Below are positions 46,653-58,240 of a DNA stretch of 64,000 nt, in pieces (within the stretch, counting starts at the first letter, position 1; every line of letters starts with the position of its first letter). The stretch is from Kingdonia uniflora (lineage: Eukaryota > Streptophyta > Magnoliopsida > Ranunculales > Circaeasteraceae). The notes under the pieces were generated by a model that made no database searches, had not been told where the DNA came from, and was given only the letters and a program-made list of their open reading frames with translations. The translations under genes were made by a program, and so were the position numbers. The stretch is from the NCBI GenBank assembly GCA_014058105.1, contig JACGCM010002361.1:62001-126000 (forward strand). The letters run 5' to 3'.

Positions 46653-48225
46653 AGTTTTCTCTCTTTGCACGAACAAGTTCTCTCTCTATATGCACACGAA
46701 CTTCTTTATCTCTCTAATTGTAGTTGTTTTGTACAATTCAAACATCCTCGATTCAAAACCTTTTCATTTTAGAGATTTTGATTCGTTGATTTTGCCCAAT
46801 TCGACTGAATTGCGCTTCTGATGAGTACTTCCAGTTGCAATTGTGGTTAATATAATGTTCGATAGATCAAATATACCAGATGACTAATGCAAAGGACGAT
46901 GCTGATGTACCAGTGGAAGTTTCCAAAATCCCTTCTTCTCACGCCTTCAATCAGGTAACATTCAATACTAATATTTAGACTGTGTTTGGTGCATTTCGCA
47001 AGGACCTGTGATTGGACCTGTGATTGGAATGCATTCAATACTAATTATTTGTTGTGTTGAGTTGATGGGTATTTATGCTTTTTCATTTTTGGGGTTGAAA
47101 TTCCATTTGGATTATCTAAATTTGGAGAAATAAGAGAATTTTGGGCAATAGGATCTGAGAATTTTGTTTTCTGAATATTGGAGTTGTGAGACTTTGTGAA
47201 TTACAGAGAATTGAAATTGATATTAATCATGATGACTCAAAGGACTGGAATCTCAAGCTAGGGTCGCAAGCTTTGCTTTAAATATGTTGTGTTGTATAAT
47301 ATAATCATAGGACGTCGTCAGTGATGTTAATCTTTCCATAAATTATTCAACTGAAGATGACATGATCGGATTCAGGTGAGCAATTTGAATGACATCTCAC
47401 TTAAATTCAAATTTTAAGTGCATGACTTATACCATTATCCTTTTAGGACGTAATCTTTGAAGTTGAGGGAATATGCGCTGACCTTCGGATCGTATGGCGG
47501 TAAACATCTTTCACTTTTGTTTACTTTCTTTTTATTTTTGTGCATTATCTAAACACTTTATATTAGGATTTTATTATTTGATTTGCTGTAAAATCTTTCT
47601 CTATACTCAGGTGATTCCTACAACATAGTGAAAAGCTAATGTTTTGGACCATTAAGGCACCTTCCTTGCAAATTGAAGTGGAAGATATCAGTCTTGCCTC
47701 TCATATTGGACCAGGTAATCCCTTGATTTTTGTATTTGTCAGAAGTTTCAAAATGTTGGAGTTATTTTTAATAGGATTTGTTTTGCTCTTTAACTATTGG
47801 GAGTCCATTTTATATAGCTCCTGAATAGATGATTAAGTTATATTGAAGCTTCTGATTGCAACTATAAATCTCCTACTCTTAATCAATAGGAAGATCATGT
47901 AGTCATATATAATTTCAATATACATGCCTTGGTAGCAACAACTAAATCTACCTCCACCCATTATATCTCCCTTCCTAAGCTTAATGCCCTCAAACAAAGC
48001 TGTACACTCAACCATAATATTAGTCACAGAGCCAAGACTTTTCTCTCTTCTCATGAACAAGTTCTCTCTCTATATACACACGAACTTCTTTATCTCTCTA
48101 ATTGTAGCTGTTTTGTACAATTCAATCATCTTCGATTCAAAACCTTTTCATTTTAGAGATTTTGATTCGTTGATTTTGCCCAATTCGACTGAATTGCGCT
48201 TCTGATGAGTACTTTGAGTTGCAAT
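46653..48225 (+). repeat. Direct repeat of about 190 bp (46653-46842 and 48035-48225)
   Basis: Both copies share GAACAAGTTCTCTCTCTATA, ACGAACTTCTTTATCTCTCT, TTCATTTTAGAGATTTTGAT and ATTGCGCTTCTGATGAGTAC in the same order, with few differences. The first copy sits directly before the possible start exon at 46876, like a 5' leader. The second follows the decayed exons. It could be a duplicated leader or the ends of an unrecognised element. Confidence 0.85.
46876..47713 (+). pseudogene. Unrecognised multi-exon gene remnant
   Basis: Exon-like pieces occur in order on +: 46876-46954 (MTNAKDDADVPVEVSKIPSS...HAFNQ, then GTAACA); about 47311-47373 after an ATAG acceptor (DVVSDVNLSINYSTEDDMIG, then GTGAGC); about 47448-47500 (SLKLREYALTFGSYG after a stop); and 47611-47713 (DSYNIVKS, frame break, KAPSLQIEVEDISLASHIGP). 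The last three contain stops or frame changes. Protein-like composition and good splice sites argue for a real ancestor. I do not know the family. Confidence 0.45.
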
Positions 48226-48818
48226 TTAGAGAGATGTTAAGTTGGGGTTTCAGACCTCTAATCACTACTTCAGTAACAATAGGGTTTTAAATTTTGGTAT
48301 CACAACCAACAATGTCCATGGTTTGATTCCATGGTTCGGAGTTGTAAAAGTGAAAAAGGATAATGTTTCTGGATAAGTATTTTGAGTATGACTAATAAGC
48401 AGTCTCAAGGGTACAAACTTCAAACATATATATGGCCATTTCAACATGCTGGGTTGACCGGTGAAACACCGACAACAAATTTAATCCAACCAGTTATCCG
48501 AGCCCCTCATTATGTACATAATCCTACCCATGTTAGAATTTTCTTTCCAGTCCTAATGATAGTAGAGAAGAGTTTCTAATTGTATTATTAACATTTTCCT
48601 CCGATCTATTTGCAGAAGAAAAAAAAATCACAGAAAGGGTACAAATATTTGCGTATATGTATAACCATGTAGGTATATGTACACGTTCATACAAGGCCTA
48701 GAGTATCACAACATCCACAACAAACTTTGAGAACACCTGTTAAATTGTAGTTTTAGAGTCTGCTACCCCTGAGGAGCTAAATTCAAAAGAAATACCATTG
48801 CATTTAATATGTCTTTCC

Positions 48819-49280
48819 CATCCATTTTCTGAACAAAACAGAATCTGTGGGTAGGCAGCAGTTTTTTTGCTTCCTTCTGCCCCAAATTTGGATAGATTCT
48901 GAACATCTTTATGTGATTATTGTTGCAGCTTTGAGCTCCGTCATCGAGACATGCATCATGGGCAATATTCCCCATCCATTTTCTGAACTGATAGCGTATT
49001 TTTCATCCATTTTCTGAACTGATATTGTCTTTTCATCCATTTTCTGGGCAGTCTGAACAAACAGTAAGGCAGCTGTTCTGTTAATTCTTTCTTCCCCAAT
49101 TTTGGCATGTTATAAACATCCTCCTTCTGTGATTTATTGTTGCAGCTTTGAGCTTCTTTCTTCCATTAGAGGCATACATCAGATGGGCTGTAAATCACCC
49201 CCATCCATTTTCTGAAAGCTGAGAATGACTTTTCCATCCATTTTCTGAACTGAGAATGACTTTTCCATCCATTTTCTGGG
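48819..49280. repeat. Interspersed minisatellite with core CATCCATTTTCTG
   Basis: The 13-mer occurs at 48819, 48973, 49004, 49034, 49202, 49235 and 49266. Within clusters the spacing is 30-33 bp. A larger duplication includes the stretch between clusters (YATGATTATTGTTGCAGCTTTGAGCT-like near 48915 and 49131). Non-coding. Confidence 0.88.
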
Positions 49281-49289
49281 CAGTCTGGA

Positions 49290-51477
49290 TCTCCTGGTTG
49301 TTGGCAAGTCTGCTGCTTTCTTCTGTCCCATTTTAGATAGGTTCTGGAGATGTAACAAGTACAAGACAACCTTCAAGTAGGTGACATACAAATGAAAATA
49401 TATTAGAGTATCTCCAGTAACAATGCTAAAATTTCTAAGGAAACCACAAAAAATAGTTTGCAAAAACTCTAAAAAAATATCTAACTAATTAGTTCCATCC
49501 TTTTTATTCTTGGAATGTTGTCTCATAGTTTTCATTTATGTTTTTTATATGGGTTGGCAGTAGTTGGGTCTCTTTCCGCTTGCGCTTCGATGCCACCATC
49601 TCCAAGGTCGCGAGCCTCGGAGGAGTCTAAAACTATATCACGAACGGGAAAGTGTTGCACTATTTGTGGACAGTGATACTTTTAACATGGGTTGGAGGAA
49701 AGTTTTCTAATTCAATTCACTAATATTTTTATTGATATTTTGCAGTGCAGAAACATAACATTTGCCAGTGTGTAAAGTTGTAGCCAAAGTTCATAGAAAC
49801 TCACGGAGTTGGTTCATGAATTTATCATGTTGTATGTATCCTTTGATAGCCTTTGTTCATCTCAGTCATCTCCCTCTGCACGATGTTATGAAATCGAGGT
49901 CTCTTGTCGAATCAAATTTGCAATATTAAAAAAGACCTTTCGATATGGCATGGGAGAGCAAGTCGGGCTAAAAGAACAAAATGGAGTTGGGGAGTTTGAA
50001 AAAAGGGTACCCCCCATCTTCTCAAATTTTTATTTACTATGTTCTCTGTGTTCGCAGGCCAATCAAGATCGAATGCTACAACTATTTAATGCTTATCATT
50101 TTTCGGATGGTTTTAGGTTTTGCGTCATTTGTAATCTGTTCAATATTTTGGTTAAGGGTATGTATCGTCAAGTCCGCCATATTTCTTTGGTAATCGATGA
50201 ATGTGTTGAAGTTCAGGATCGTAACGTAGACTCGGTCGAGACTTTCTATTTATAGTCGGCAGGGAAGTTCTCAAATATATGCTTAAATGAAGCTGCATCA
50301 TTCCTAATGGGACTCAAACTTGTATCATAATGCTAAGCATAAAACACGACGATGGCTCTAAGAGGAGAATGACAATAATAACATCAGTACCATGTTGGCG
50401 ATTTGAATTCAATTTTAATTTGTACTGCATAAGTAAAATTGTATACAATTTCTGTTTGTAATGAATGAACTATTACTCTTTTGTAGACTTCGGTCTAACC
50501 AAATATTTTTGCTAATACACGCTTAAGTTCATGAATCATGGTGTAGTAACTTGGTTACAGGAGTTATTTGTAAAACTTTTATGCCTTTTAAGATGGTACT
50601 AGCATGTGTGTAAATTGTTGATACTCCGCAGCCCCGCTAACCGGAATACCATCGAGGATTTTTTTTAACTCAAGTAAATCTGATAACGGTTATAATTCTT
50701 AATGAAAACCATTGCCAAGGATTCATTCAGTCCAAGAGGATTTCATTAATGCAAGTATTCATTTGGACCAAGAAACCGTGAAAAACCTATGGCAAGGATT
50801 TAGAAAAAAATTGTGAACGGATCTCTTTTGAGTCAGGTTGGGAATTTATGTTCCATGGATATTCTTCTTTTTATTCACTAGGTGAAAGGTAAACTCCTCA
50901 TATATTTGAATTTACTTTACATAGTTCACATTTCCAACAAATGAATGTGGCAATGTCCAGCACTTTGTTGTGTTAGAATTAAGAAATGAAAATAAGAGTA
51001 GCGAAGGTGCGTCGACGTATTCACCATGACTTGGTCACGGGTAGTACTAGTATTCATATAAATATCAGGCATAAGTCTAAAAAACTCTTTCAATAAGTGG
51101 GTTGTTACCTTACCCATGTGTGAAATGAATTCTCTAAAAGACTTCATAAAATTATATGCACTTTATTTTAACGTAAAGTGCATATAATCAGAGTTATTAT
51201 TAATGGGAGTGCTCAATAGTAAGAACACTAGTGCCCAAAATGGCTCCTATATAATTTTGACTAGTCTTCAAAAACTAAACAATTAGCATGTCGCATAAGC
51301 AAATTAACATTTAACTCTAACTAAAACTCTCTCCCTTAAACCTCTCTAAACCTAATATATCTCTCTCTGCCTCGAAACTCTTTCTTTCTTCTCTAATTCC
51401 TTTCTCACTCTCCTCTTTCTTCCCTGGTCCTTATTGCTATCACAGGTTTCCAGGTCTTCTATCTCTTGTTTGTTATC
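49290..51477. other. Intergenic region before the F-box gene
   Basis: A 148-codon open frame at 49809-50255 (+) is not recognised. It may be a decayed exon, as may a short Ser/Arg-rich stretch near 49600-49640. At 51152-51187 there is a perfect 14-bp inverted repeat with an 8-bp loop. The last 100 bp are CT-rich, as expected for a plant 5' UTR. Confidence 0.4.
51152..51187. repeat. Short perfect inverted repeat
   Basis: TTATATGCACTTTA and its complement TAAAGTGCATATAA are separated by 8 bp, about 290 bp upstream of the F-box start codon. Confidence 0.8.
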
Positions 51478-52524
51478 ATGGCTAACTGGTGTGAACTACC
51501 TATTGAGTTGTTGGAAGTTATTGGATCAAAGGTTCTACATAACAGCATTGCCGACTTCATCCGATTCCGTACAATCTGCAAGCCATGGCGATCAGTTTTG
51601 TTACAGAAGCCTACTTGGAAAATGACTACACTAGATAGAGCTGTATCTTACTTCTACACTACCACAGGTAATAAATCCTACAAAGACAAAATGGAGCTGA
51701 ACAACCCTCTCGAAAGTTATAGTGCATCGTCTCATGGTTGGCTGTTTGCTATTAAAGAAGGTGATTGTTCATGGGAAAGCTATACAACAGGCGGCGCTGG
51801 TAATTCTTCTTTATTAAATCCATTTACGAAACATCGTATCAGTCTTCCGTCCCTCAAGGTATTACCCTTCGTTGGGTTAACCTTTAGAGGATGGTTCATT
51901 CATGGTGCTGTAATAACTTCGCACCCACGCAGTCATGATTGTATCATCATGGCTATTGTTCAAAAAGTCCTCTGTGATCAGTCCCGATTGGTCTTTTGTA
52001 AACCAGGGGATGATACATGGACAGTTGTACAACATGAGTGGCGGAGCTACAGCGGTATCACATACTGTAACGGTCTATTTTACGCTTTAGATGCTAACAA
52101 AAGAATGGTGGAAATTTTTAATATTGGTCGTTCTTCGGAGATGGAGCAAATCAATTTACCACCCGAATCATGTTGTCTAGATAGTTACCGTATCCATATA
52201 ATAGAATCAGCCGGGGAGGTATTATTGCTTAATGTGGTCAACAAGAAGTTAAGTGTTTTCAAGCTGGATCAGAGTTGCAAAGAGTGGTCTCAAGTGAAAA
52301 GCCTTGGTGATCGGACCATTTTCTTTTCCATGATAAGCTATATCACCGTATTGGCTTCCAAACATCCTACGACGTTAAAGCCAGATTGCATTTACTATGT
52401 GATCCATCACTATCATGCCTACATTTTCAACTTAACCGATGGTACTGTCGAAGATTTAAATAATGAACCCAAAGAAGATTTGTCAAATTGCTCTACGCTT
52501 TGGCTTACACCATCATTGTGGTAA
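51478..52524 (+). CDS. F-box protein with DUF295 domain
   Basis: Intronless, 348 residues. The ATG at 51478 (MANWCELPIELLEVIGSKVL) is the first in frame. The open frame extends upstream only through non-ATG codons. Residues 5-45 form a degenerate F-box (LPIELLEVIGSKVL...FIRFRTICKPWRSV), which would bind SKP1 of an SCF ubiquitin ligase. The rest is a DUF295 beta-propeller-like region: LNPFTKHRISLPSL, KPGDDTWTVV, GITYCNGLFYALDANKRMVE, LLLNVVNKKLSVFKLD and CIYYVIHHYHAYIFNLTDGT. This family is large and fast-evolving in plants. Substrates are mostly unknown. The gene appears intact. Confidence 0.93.
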   Translation: MANWCELPIELLEVIGSKVLHNSIADFIRFRTICKPWRSVLLQKPTWKMTTLDRAVSYFYTTTGNKSYKDKMELNNPLESYSASSHGWLFAIKEGDCSWESYTTGGAGNSSLLNPFTKHRISLPSLKVLPFVGLTFRGWFIHGAVITSHPRSHDCIIMAIVQKVLCDQSRLVFCKPGDDTWTVVQHEWRSYSGITYCNGLFYALDANKRMVEIFNIGRSSEMEQINLPPESCCLDSYRIHIIESAGEVLLLNVVNKKLSVFKLDQSCKEWSQVKSLGDRTIFFSMISYITVLASKHPTTLKPDCIYYVIHHYHAYIFNLTDGTVEDLNNEPKEDLSNCSTLWLTPSLW

Positions 52525-53640
52525 GAAGAAGGTGCGAAGCTCATACTAGTCAAGAGTTCTTTTATTTTCGAATGTCAATGCAATAGTTGCATTTTCATAA
52601 CTTGTGCTCAATAATGTTAGGCTTTTTTTATTTACTTGAGCCATGTTAGACTATTCCTTCAGTATTAAATTTTTTATTTCTACTTGATGTGTGATATCAT
52701 CTTTAATTCGCTGCGTCAATTTAATATGGGTCATTCTATTGGCATCACCCTTCATAGTTTGAGATGTTATGAAATTCATTTTAGAGATCAGAAATAAAAA
52801 TCCTTAAGACTTAGAAAGCTGCAACTTCTGATGTTAATTAATACTTTTCTAAGTATTTCTAGCGGTTTAAACTGTATATTTTCAATATTTAGATCGAATA
52901 CTTTAAGTGTATTAGTCTTTGATTTTAATTGTTCTATTAAATCGTTGAAGAAAGAGATACATATTAGTATTACTATTGTCTTAAAAAAACATATAGAACT
53001 AAACCAAAATATCCTCCCAAATAGTAGTACTATATATGAAGCCGGATGACTACTGAGAAGCTGAAGAGCTCGGAAACGTGTAATGATTCCAACGACCCGT
53101 ACCTCAATTTTAGGCATTTGGTTGCTTCAAATGATTATCAGGAAAGAGATGTATTCAAAAGACAACCATTTTTCAAGAGCTTCTCGACTGCTTCTTGTCC
53201 TTCAATTCTCCATATTTCATTTTATTAATAGTTTTATCACCCGGTGCGGGGCACGACTTGAGTAAAGAATTTTGTAAGTTTGTTCATAAAATAAGTTCTT
53301 TATGCATTAAATTTAACTCTAATAATACGCATAATTAAATTTTAAAGAGAAGTACCTAGGGAAGAAGATGAAAGGATGTTAGTTTGTTTAGGGAAAATAG
53401 TCTTTATGTAGACCTTAATTAACATGTAATAGCTATTAATTTGCATTAATTATGGATGGGCAAAAATACCCTTTAAAATTACAAAAAATACTACATTATT
53501 CTTCTAAGGAATTGTAAGGAGAGCTCTCCATTCTCCAAATTCCTTACATTTTATATAGAAGTATAGATTACTAAGACCTTGTCTAATGTCACCTGGTGGG
53601 CTTACATTTCTAGATCTATGTGACTCCGATATGTTAGGCT
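52525..53640. other. 3' flank of the F-box gene, no gene
   Basis: AT-rich. Open frames 52788-53117 (-) and 53046-53265 (+) are short and unlike known proteins. Confidence 0.5.
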
Positions 53641-54448
53641 TATTGGGGTTGGACACAGATCGAGAACAAGTTCAAGCTCGAGAACAGCAACAGTTCGATT
53701 TCTTGTTTATCTTATGCAAGTCTATGAAGTATTAACAGGCAATCACGATCTAAACAGTTCTAAATACAGAAAAGTAAAGATTACCTACAAACACAGAATT
53801 TAACGTGGTTCGGCAAAGTCGATGCCTACGTCCACGGGTAAAGAGATTTCATTAGAAGAAGAAGGTGACGATTACAAATCTCACGGTCTCTCCACTCAAC
53901 CTGTATGATCTCAAAGACGATGACGATCAACAGGGTTTTTCTCCTCTCTACCACTCTACAAAAACGATGCAGAGTTTTCTCTCAAAGCTTCTCTCTTTTT
54001 TGTCACTCACACAAAACTCAAGATCTGCCTCTTTTCAATGATGATACGCAAATCATATCAATTCCCTAGTAGGCTCTCTCTATTTAGAGGAGAGAGTCCT
54101 ATTAGGGTTACACTTCAATTAGAAACTGTTGTTCCTATTTTTGCGGCTAAAACCTCCAAGCCTTCAATGCGAGGGCCTCAACCTAACGCCAAGGGAAGCC
54201 CAACAATCTTCTTCAATGTGGACTTCGACCTCATACCGAGGGAAGCCCAACAATCTCCCCCGCACTCGAGATGAGAGGGAAAGTCTTCTGACCCAATCAA
54301 GTCGATGATTGGTGTACCTCCACCATAACGGCTTTGGCACAACAGTAATCATGCTTACCTCTTGGCAAGCACTTCGTCATCATATCCGATCCATTCTCGT
54401 CGGTATGAACTTTGTCAATGCTTAACAAGTTCAAGTCAAGCACATCTC

Positions 54449-56397
54449 TTATCCAATGGTAGCGCACATTAATGTGCTTGCTACGTGAATGGAAACTACA
54501 TTCTTACTGATCAGGTGTATCGCGCTCTGGCTATCACTGTACACAACGAACTTGTTATGTGCAATATCGAGCTCCTTGAAGAACAGCTTCATCCACAACA
54601 CTTCTTTGCAACCTTCAGTGATCGCAATGTACTCGGCTTCAGTAGTTGAGAGGGATACACACTTTTGTAGCTTAGCTTGCCATGCAACTGCTCCCCCATA
54701 AAAAGTAAACATGTAGCCCGAAGTAGACTTCTTTGTGTCGGTACCTACCATGTCTGAATCCGTGTAGCCGAATAACCTCGGCTTATCACCACCATAGCAC
54801 AAACATAACTTGGACGTACCTCTCAAGTATCTCAGAATCCACTTAACTCCTTCCTAATCTTCATTCTCTGGATTTGACAAGAATCTGCTCACTATACTGA
54901 CTGCAAAGGCTATATCCGGCCTTGTACATACCATAGCATACATAAGGCTCCCAACCGCTAAGGCATATGGAATCTGACCCATTTCGGCCTTCTCTTCTTC
55001 GGTCTTCAGACACATCTCCTTTGACAATTTTAATTGCCTCCCGAGTGGCCAGCTGGCCAGCTTGGCCTTGTCCATGTTGAACCTCTTCAACACTTTCTCC
55101 ACATAGGCTTCTTCGGATAACCACAATTTTCCAACCTTTCTATCTTGAACGATCTGCATGCCTAGGATCTGCTTTGCTCAACCTAGGTCTTTCATTTCGA
55201 ACGCCTTGCTCAAGTCACCCTTAAGTTCGACAATCTTCTCGACATCTTGACCTACAATCAACATGTCATCAACATACATCAAGAGAATGATGAAACCACC
55301 ATCGGCAAATCTACGCACAAACACACAATGGTCCGACCTGGATTTCTTATAGTTGTGTTGGCTCATGAAGTTCTCGAACTTCTTGTACCACTGTCAAGGT
55401 GCTTGTTTCAGCCCGTACAAACTCTTCTTTAGCTTGCACACTCTGTCTTCCTTGCTTTGACCTCAAACCCTTCTGGGTGGTTCATGTAGAGTTCTTTATG
55501 CAGATCACCATGTCGAAATGTTGTCTTGACGTCCATCTGCTCAAGTTCCAAGTTCATGCTAGCAACTAGCCCTAGAACAACTCGGATGGAAGTCATCTTC
55601 ACCATAGGTGAAAATATTTCGTCATAGTCAACTCCTTTCGGTTGACCAAAACCTTTCATAACCTTGTATCTCGGCTGGGAGTTGTTTTCTCCCTCTTTGA
55701 TCTTGTATACCCACTTGTTCTTGAGAATCTTCATTCCCTTGGGCTTCTTAACAAGTTCGAAAGTCTTATTCTTATGCAGCGAATCCATCTCTTCCTGTAT
55801 AGCCTTTAGCCATTCTATCTTCTGAGCATCTTCAAGAGCTTCTCTGAAGTACTCGGGCTCGCCGCCATCAGACTGTAACACATACTCGTTTACTGGATAT
55901 TTGACTGAAGGATGTCGAGCTCATGTAGACCTTCTTAGTTCGACTACTTCATCCTGAGGTAGATCGACTTGAAATGGCTCGACCTGCGATGACTCGATCT
56001 GCGATGACACCTCGACCTGTGGCTTGAGATCACCTCGGCCTCTTGGTGCATCGTCCTCATGAACTTCAAGTTCATGATCAGCTTCTTCGGCCTCTTGGTT
56101 CTTGGGAATCTTGACCTTCTCTCGGCCTTCAATGTAGAAATCTTCTAAGTCGCCAACATAGGATTTCAACTTCTCTCCTTTCTCAAAGTCTTCAATTGTC
56201 TGGTTTTCTAGAAACACAACATCTCGGTTTCTGACCATCTTGTTCGTAATGAGATCATACAGCTTATAACCCCACTTTTCATCTCCGTAACCAACAAGGA
56301 CGCACTGTCCAGCCTTGTCATCCAACTTCGATCTCTCATCTTTGGGAATGTGCACAAAAGCTTGACATCCGAAAACTCTCAGATGTTCATAATCCAC
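54449..56397 (-). pseudogene. Copia pol remnant (integrase C-terminus, reverse transcriptase, RNase H)
   Basis: The integrase tail is at 55921-56397 (HLRVFGCQAFVHIPKDERSK). Reverse transcriptase is at 55178-55881: EWLKAIQEEMDSLHKNKTFE, GVDYDEIFSPMVKMTSIRVV and ILLMYVDDMLIVG, with the YVDD box intact. RNase H-like sequence is at 54449-55159: KSTSGYMFTFYGGAVAWQAK, CVSLSTTEAEYIA. The AVGSLMYAMVCTRPDIAFAV block favours the Tork lineage. Stops and frameshifts separate the pieces. Confidence 0.88.
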
Positions 56398-56583
56398 ATC
56401 TCTGTTGCTCTAAACTTTCTCGGCAACTTCTCCATTCAACGGCTGTGAAAGAGAACGATTTATGATGTGAACTGCTGTGCTAAGTGCTTCACCCCAAAAT
56501 TTTCTCGGTAATCGAGCTTGAGATAACATGCACCTCACACGCTCAAGTAAAGTTCGATTCATTCTCTCGGCTATACCATTGTG

Positions 56584-57530
56584 CTAAGGTGTCTTAGGCA
56601 CTGTCTGCTCGTGTCGAATACCATGCTTTCTGCAATACTCGTTGAATGGCCCAATGTACTCTCCCCCATTATCTTGACTTGATGTACTCAAGAATGAGTC
56701 ACCACAAGCGGACGGGAATAGAAAATCATTCACTGACACAGAAGCAACTGTGTTTTTTGATCTGCCAACAATCTTGTCTTCATGCACGAATCCATTATCT
56801 TGATCGGTCTTCAGAGAATAGCACTTATTTCTAAAGTACCCTTTCACACTGTAATAGAAGCACTGAACTTTCCTCCTATCCTTAGGAGTGTTGGACTTTC
56901 CTCTCAGCCTCGACCTCTCATTACTGCTCGAATGAGAATTCTTCTTATTCTTCGACCTGCCTCTCTTCTCAGCAACAAGGGCCTCATTAGTTCTCGAGAG
57001 ATGAGTGTCACTCGACATCCTTCTCGTCTCCTCGTTCAGCAACGCACTAGTAATTCTTTCCACGGAAATTACTCTATCAACTGAGGAGTTTATGACCGCT
57101 ACGGATAGCGTAGTTTAGCTATCGGGCAGAGAGCCAATGATATACAAAGCATGCAGTTCGTTACCTAGATTTATCTTCATAAGGGAGAACTGGTTTATCA
57201 TATTCTAAACCTCGTTCAGATGCTCGGTCATGGACTCACCGTCCTTATATTTCATGTTGACAAATTGCTTTATCAACAGTGCTTTATTCCCAGAGCTCTT
57301 CCTTTCATATGGTGGTAGATAGAGTCATCCACCCACTTTCGAATCTCGCTTATGCACTTTCGATCTAGAGTATTCAAAACACTCGGATCATCCTTCTCTG
57401 GCATCACTCCATTATTCTCAATGGGTTTTGTCAAGTCTTTGCAATAGAGTATATCCTCCATCTTCGATTTCCAAATCGTATAATTCCTATGATTCAGACT
57501 GATCATCTTGTATGTAGATGCCGACTCCAT
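56584..57530 (-). pseudogene. Copia gag remnant and fused integrase piece
   Basis: 57273-57530 starts MESASTYKMISLNHRNYTIW, the usual copia gag start. 56584-57063 holds a basic region and a damaged CCHC knuckle (CFYYSVKGYFRNKCY, where the second cysteine and the histidine are lost). It then continues directly into SSQDNGGEYIGPFNEYCRKH of the integrase. Protease and the first half of integrase are missing, so a deletion fused gag to integrase. Confidence 0.8.
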
Positions 57531-58240
57531 AACTCACACAAGTCACCAGAGTTCTTCTTCCAGATCTGAATAAGAAGCTCTGACTCCAATCCCTAGATCT
57601 TAATCACAGACCTTCGGAACATTCAGCTCTGATACCATTGTTGGGGTTGGACACAGATCGAGAACATGTCCAAGGCCTTGTTTATCTTATGCAAGTCTAT
57701 AGAGTATTAACATGCAATCACGATCTAAACAATTCTAAACACAGAAAAGTAAAGATTACCTACAAACACCGAATTTAACGTGGTTCGGCAAAGTTGATGC
57801 CTACGTCCACGGGTAAAGAGATTTCTCTAGAAGAAGAAGGTGACGATTACAACTGATCTCGTGGTATCTCCACTCAACCTGTATGATCTCAAAGACGATG
57901 AAGATCAACAGGATTTTCTCATCTCTACCACTCTACAAAGACGATGATGAGTTTTCTCTCAAAGTTTATCTCTCTTTTTGTCTCTCACACAAAAACTCAA
58001 GATCTACCTCGTTTCAATGATGATACACAACTCACAAAAATCATATCAGTTCCCTAGTAGGTTCTCTCTATTTATAGGAGAGAGTCCTATTAGGGTTACA
58101 CTTCAATTAGAAACTATTGTTCCTATTTCTGCGGCTAAAACCTCCAAGCCTTCAATACGTGGGCCTCAACCTAACACCAAGGGAAGCCCAACAATCTTCT
58201 TCAATGTGGACTTCGACCTCATACTGAGGGAAGCCCAACA

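Larger units (their letters stand above)
53641..58240 (-). mobile_element. Decayed Ty1/copia retrotransposon (Tork-like) with both LTRs
   Basis: The LTRs are 53641-54252 and 57639-58240, in the same orientation and clearly similar, with small indels. The primer site on + reads CAGCTCTGATACCA (57624-57637), the complement of TGGTATCAGAGCTG, matching initiator-methionine tRNA. It places the 5' end at the high-coordinate side. A purine tract (GTGCGGGGGAGAT on -) adjoins the other LTR at 54253-54265. Inside on - are gag, a shortened integrase, reverse transcriptase and RNase H, broken by stops. Target duplications were not found (TAGGC against CAACT). Confidence 0.92.

Noticed and set aside
46406..46821. 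Open frames of about 100 codons rich in Ser, Leu and Phe
   Set aside because: They arise from CT-rich leader-like DNA, part of which is duplicated at 48035-48225.
48819..49280. Considered a CRISPR array
   Set aside because: Eukaryotic context, short 13-bp core, irregular clusters and repeated (not unique) spacers make this a minisatellite.
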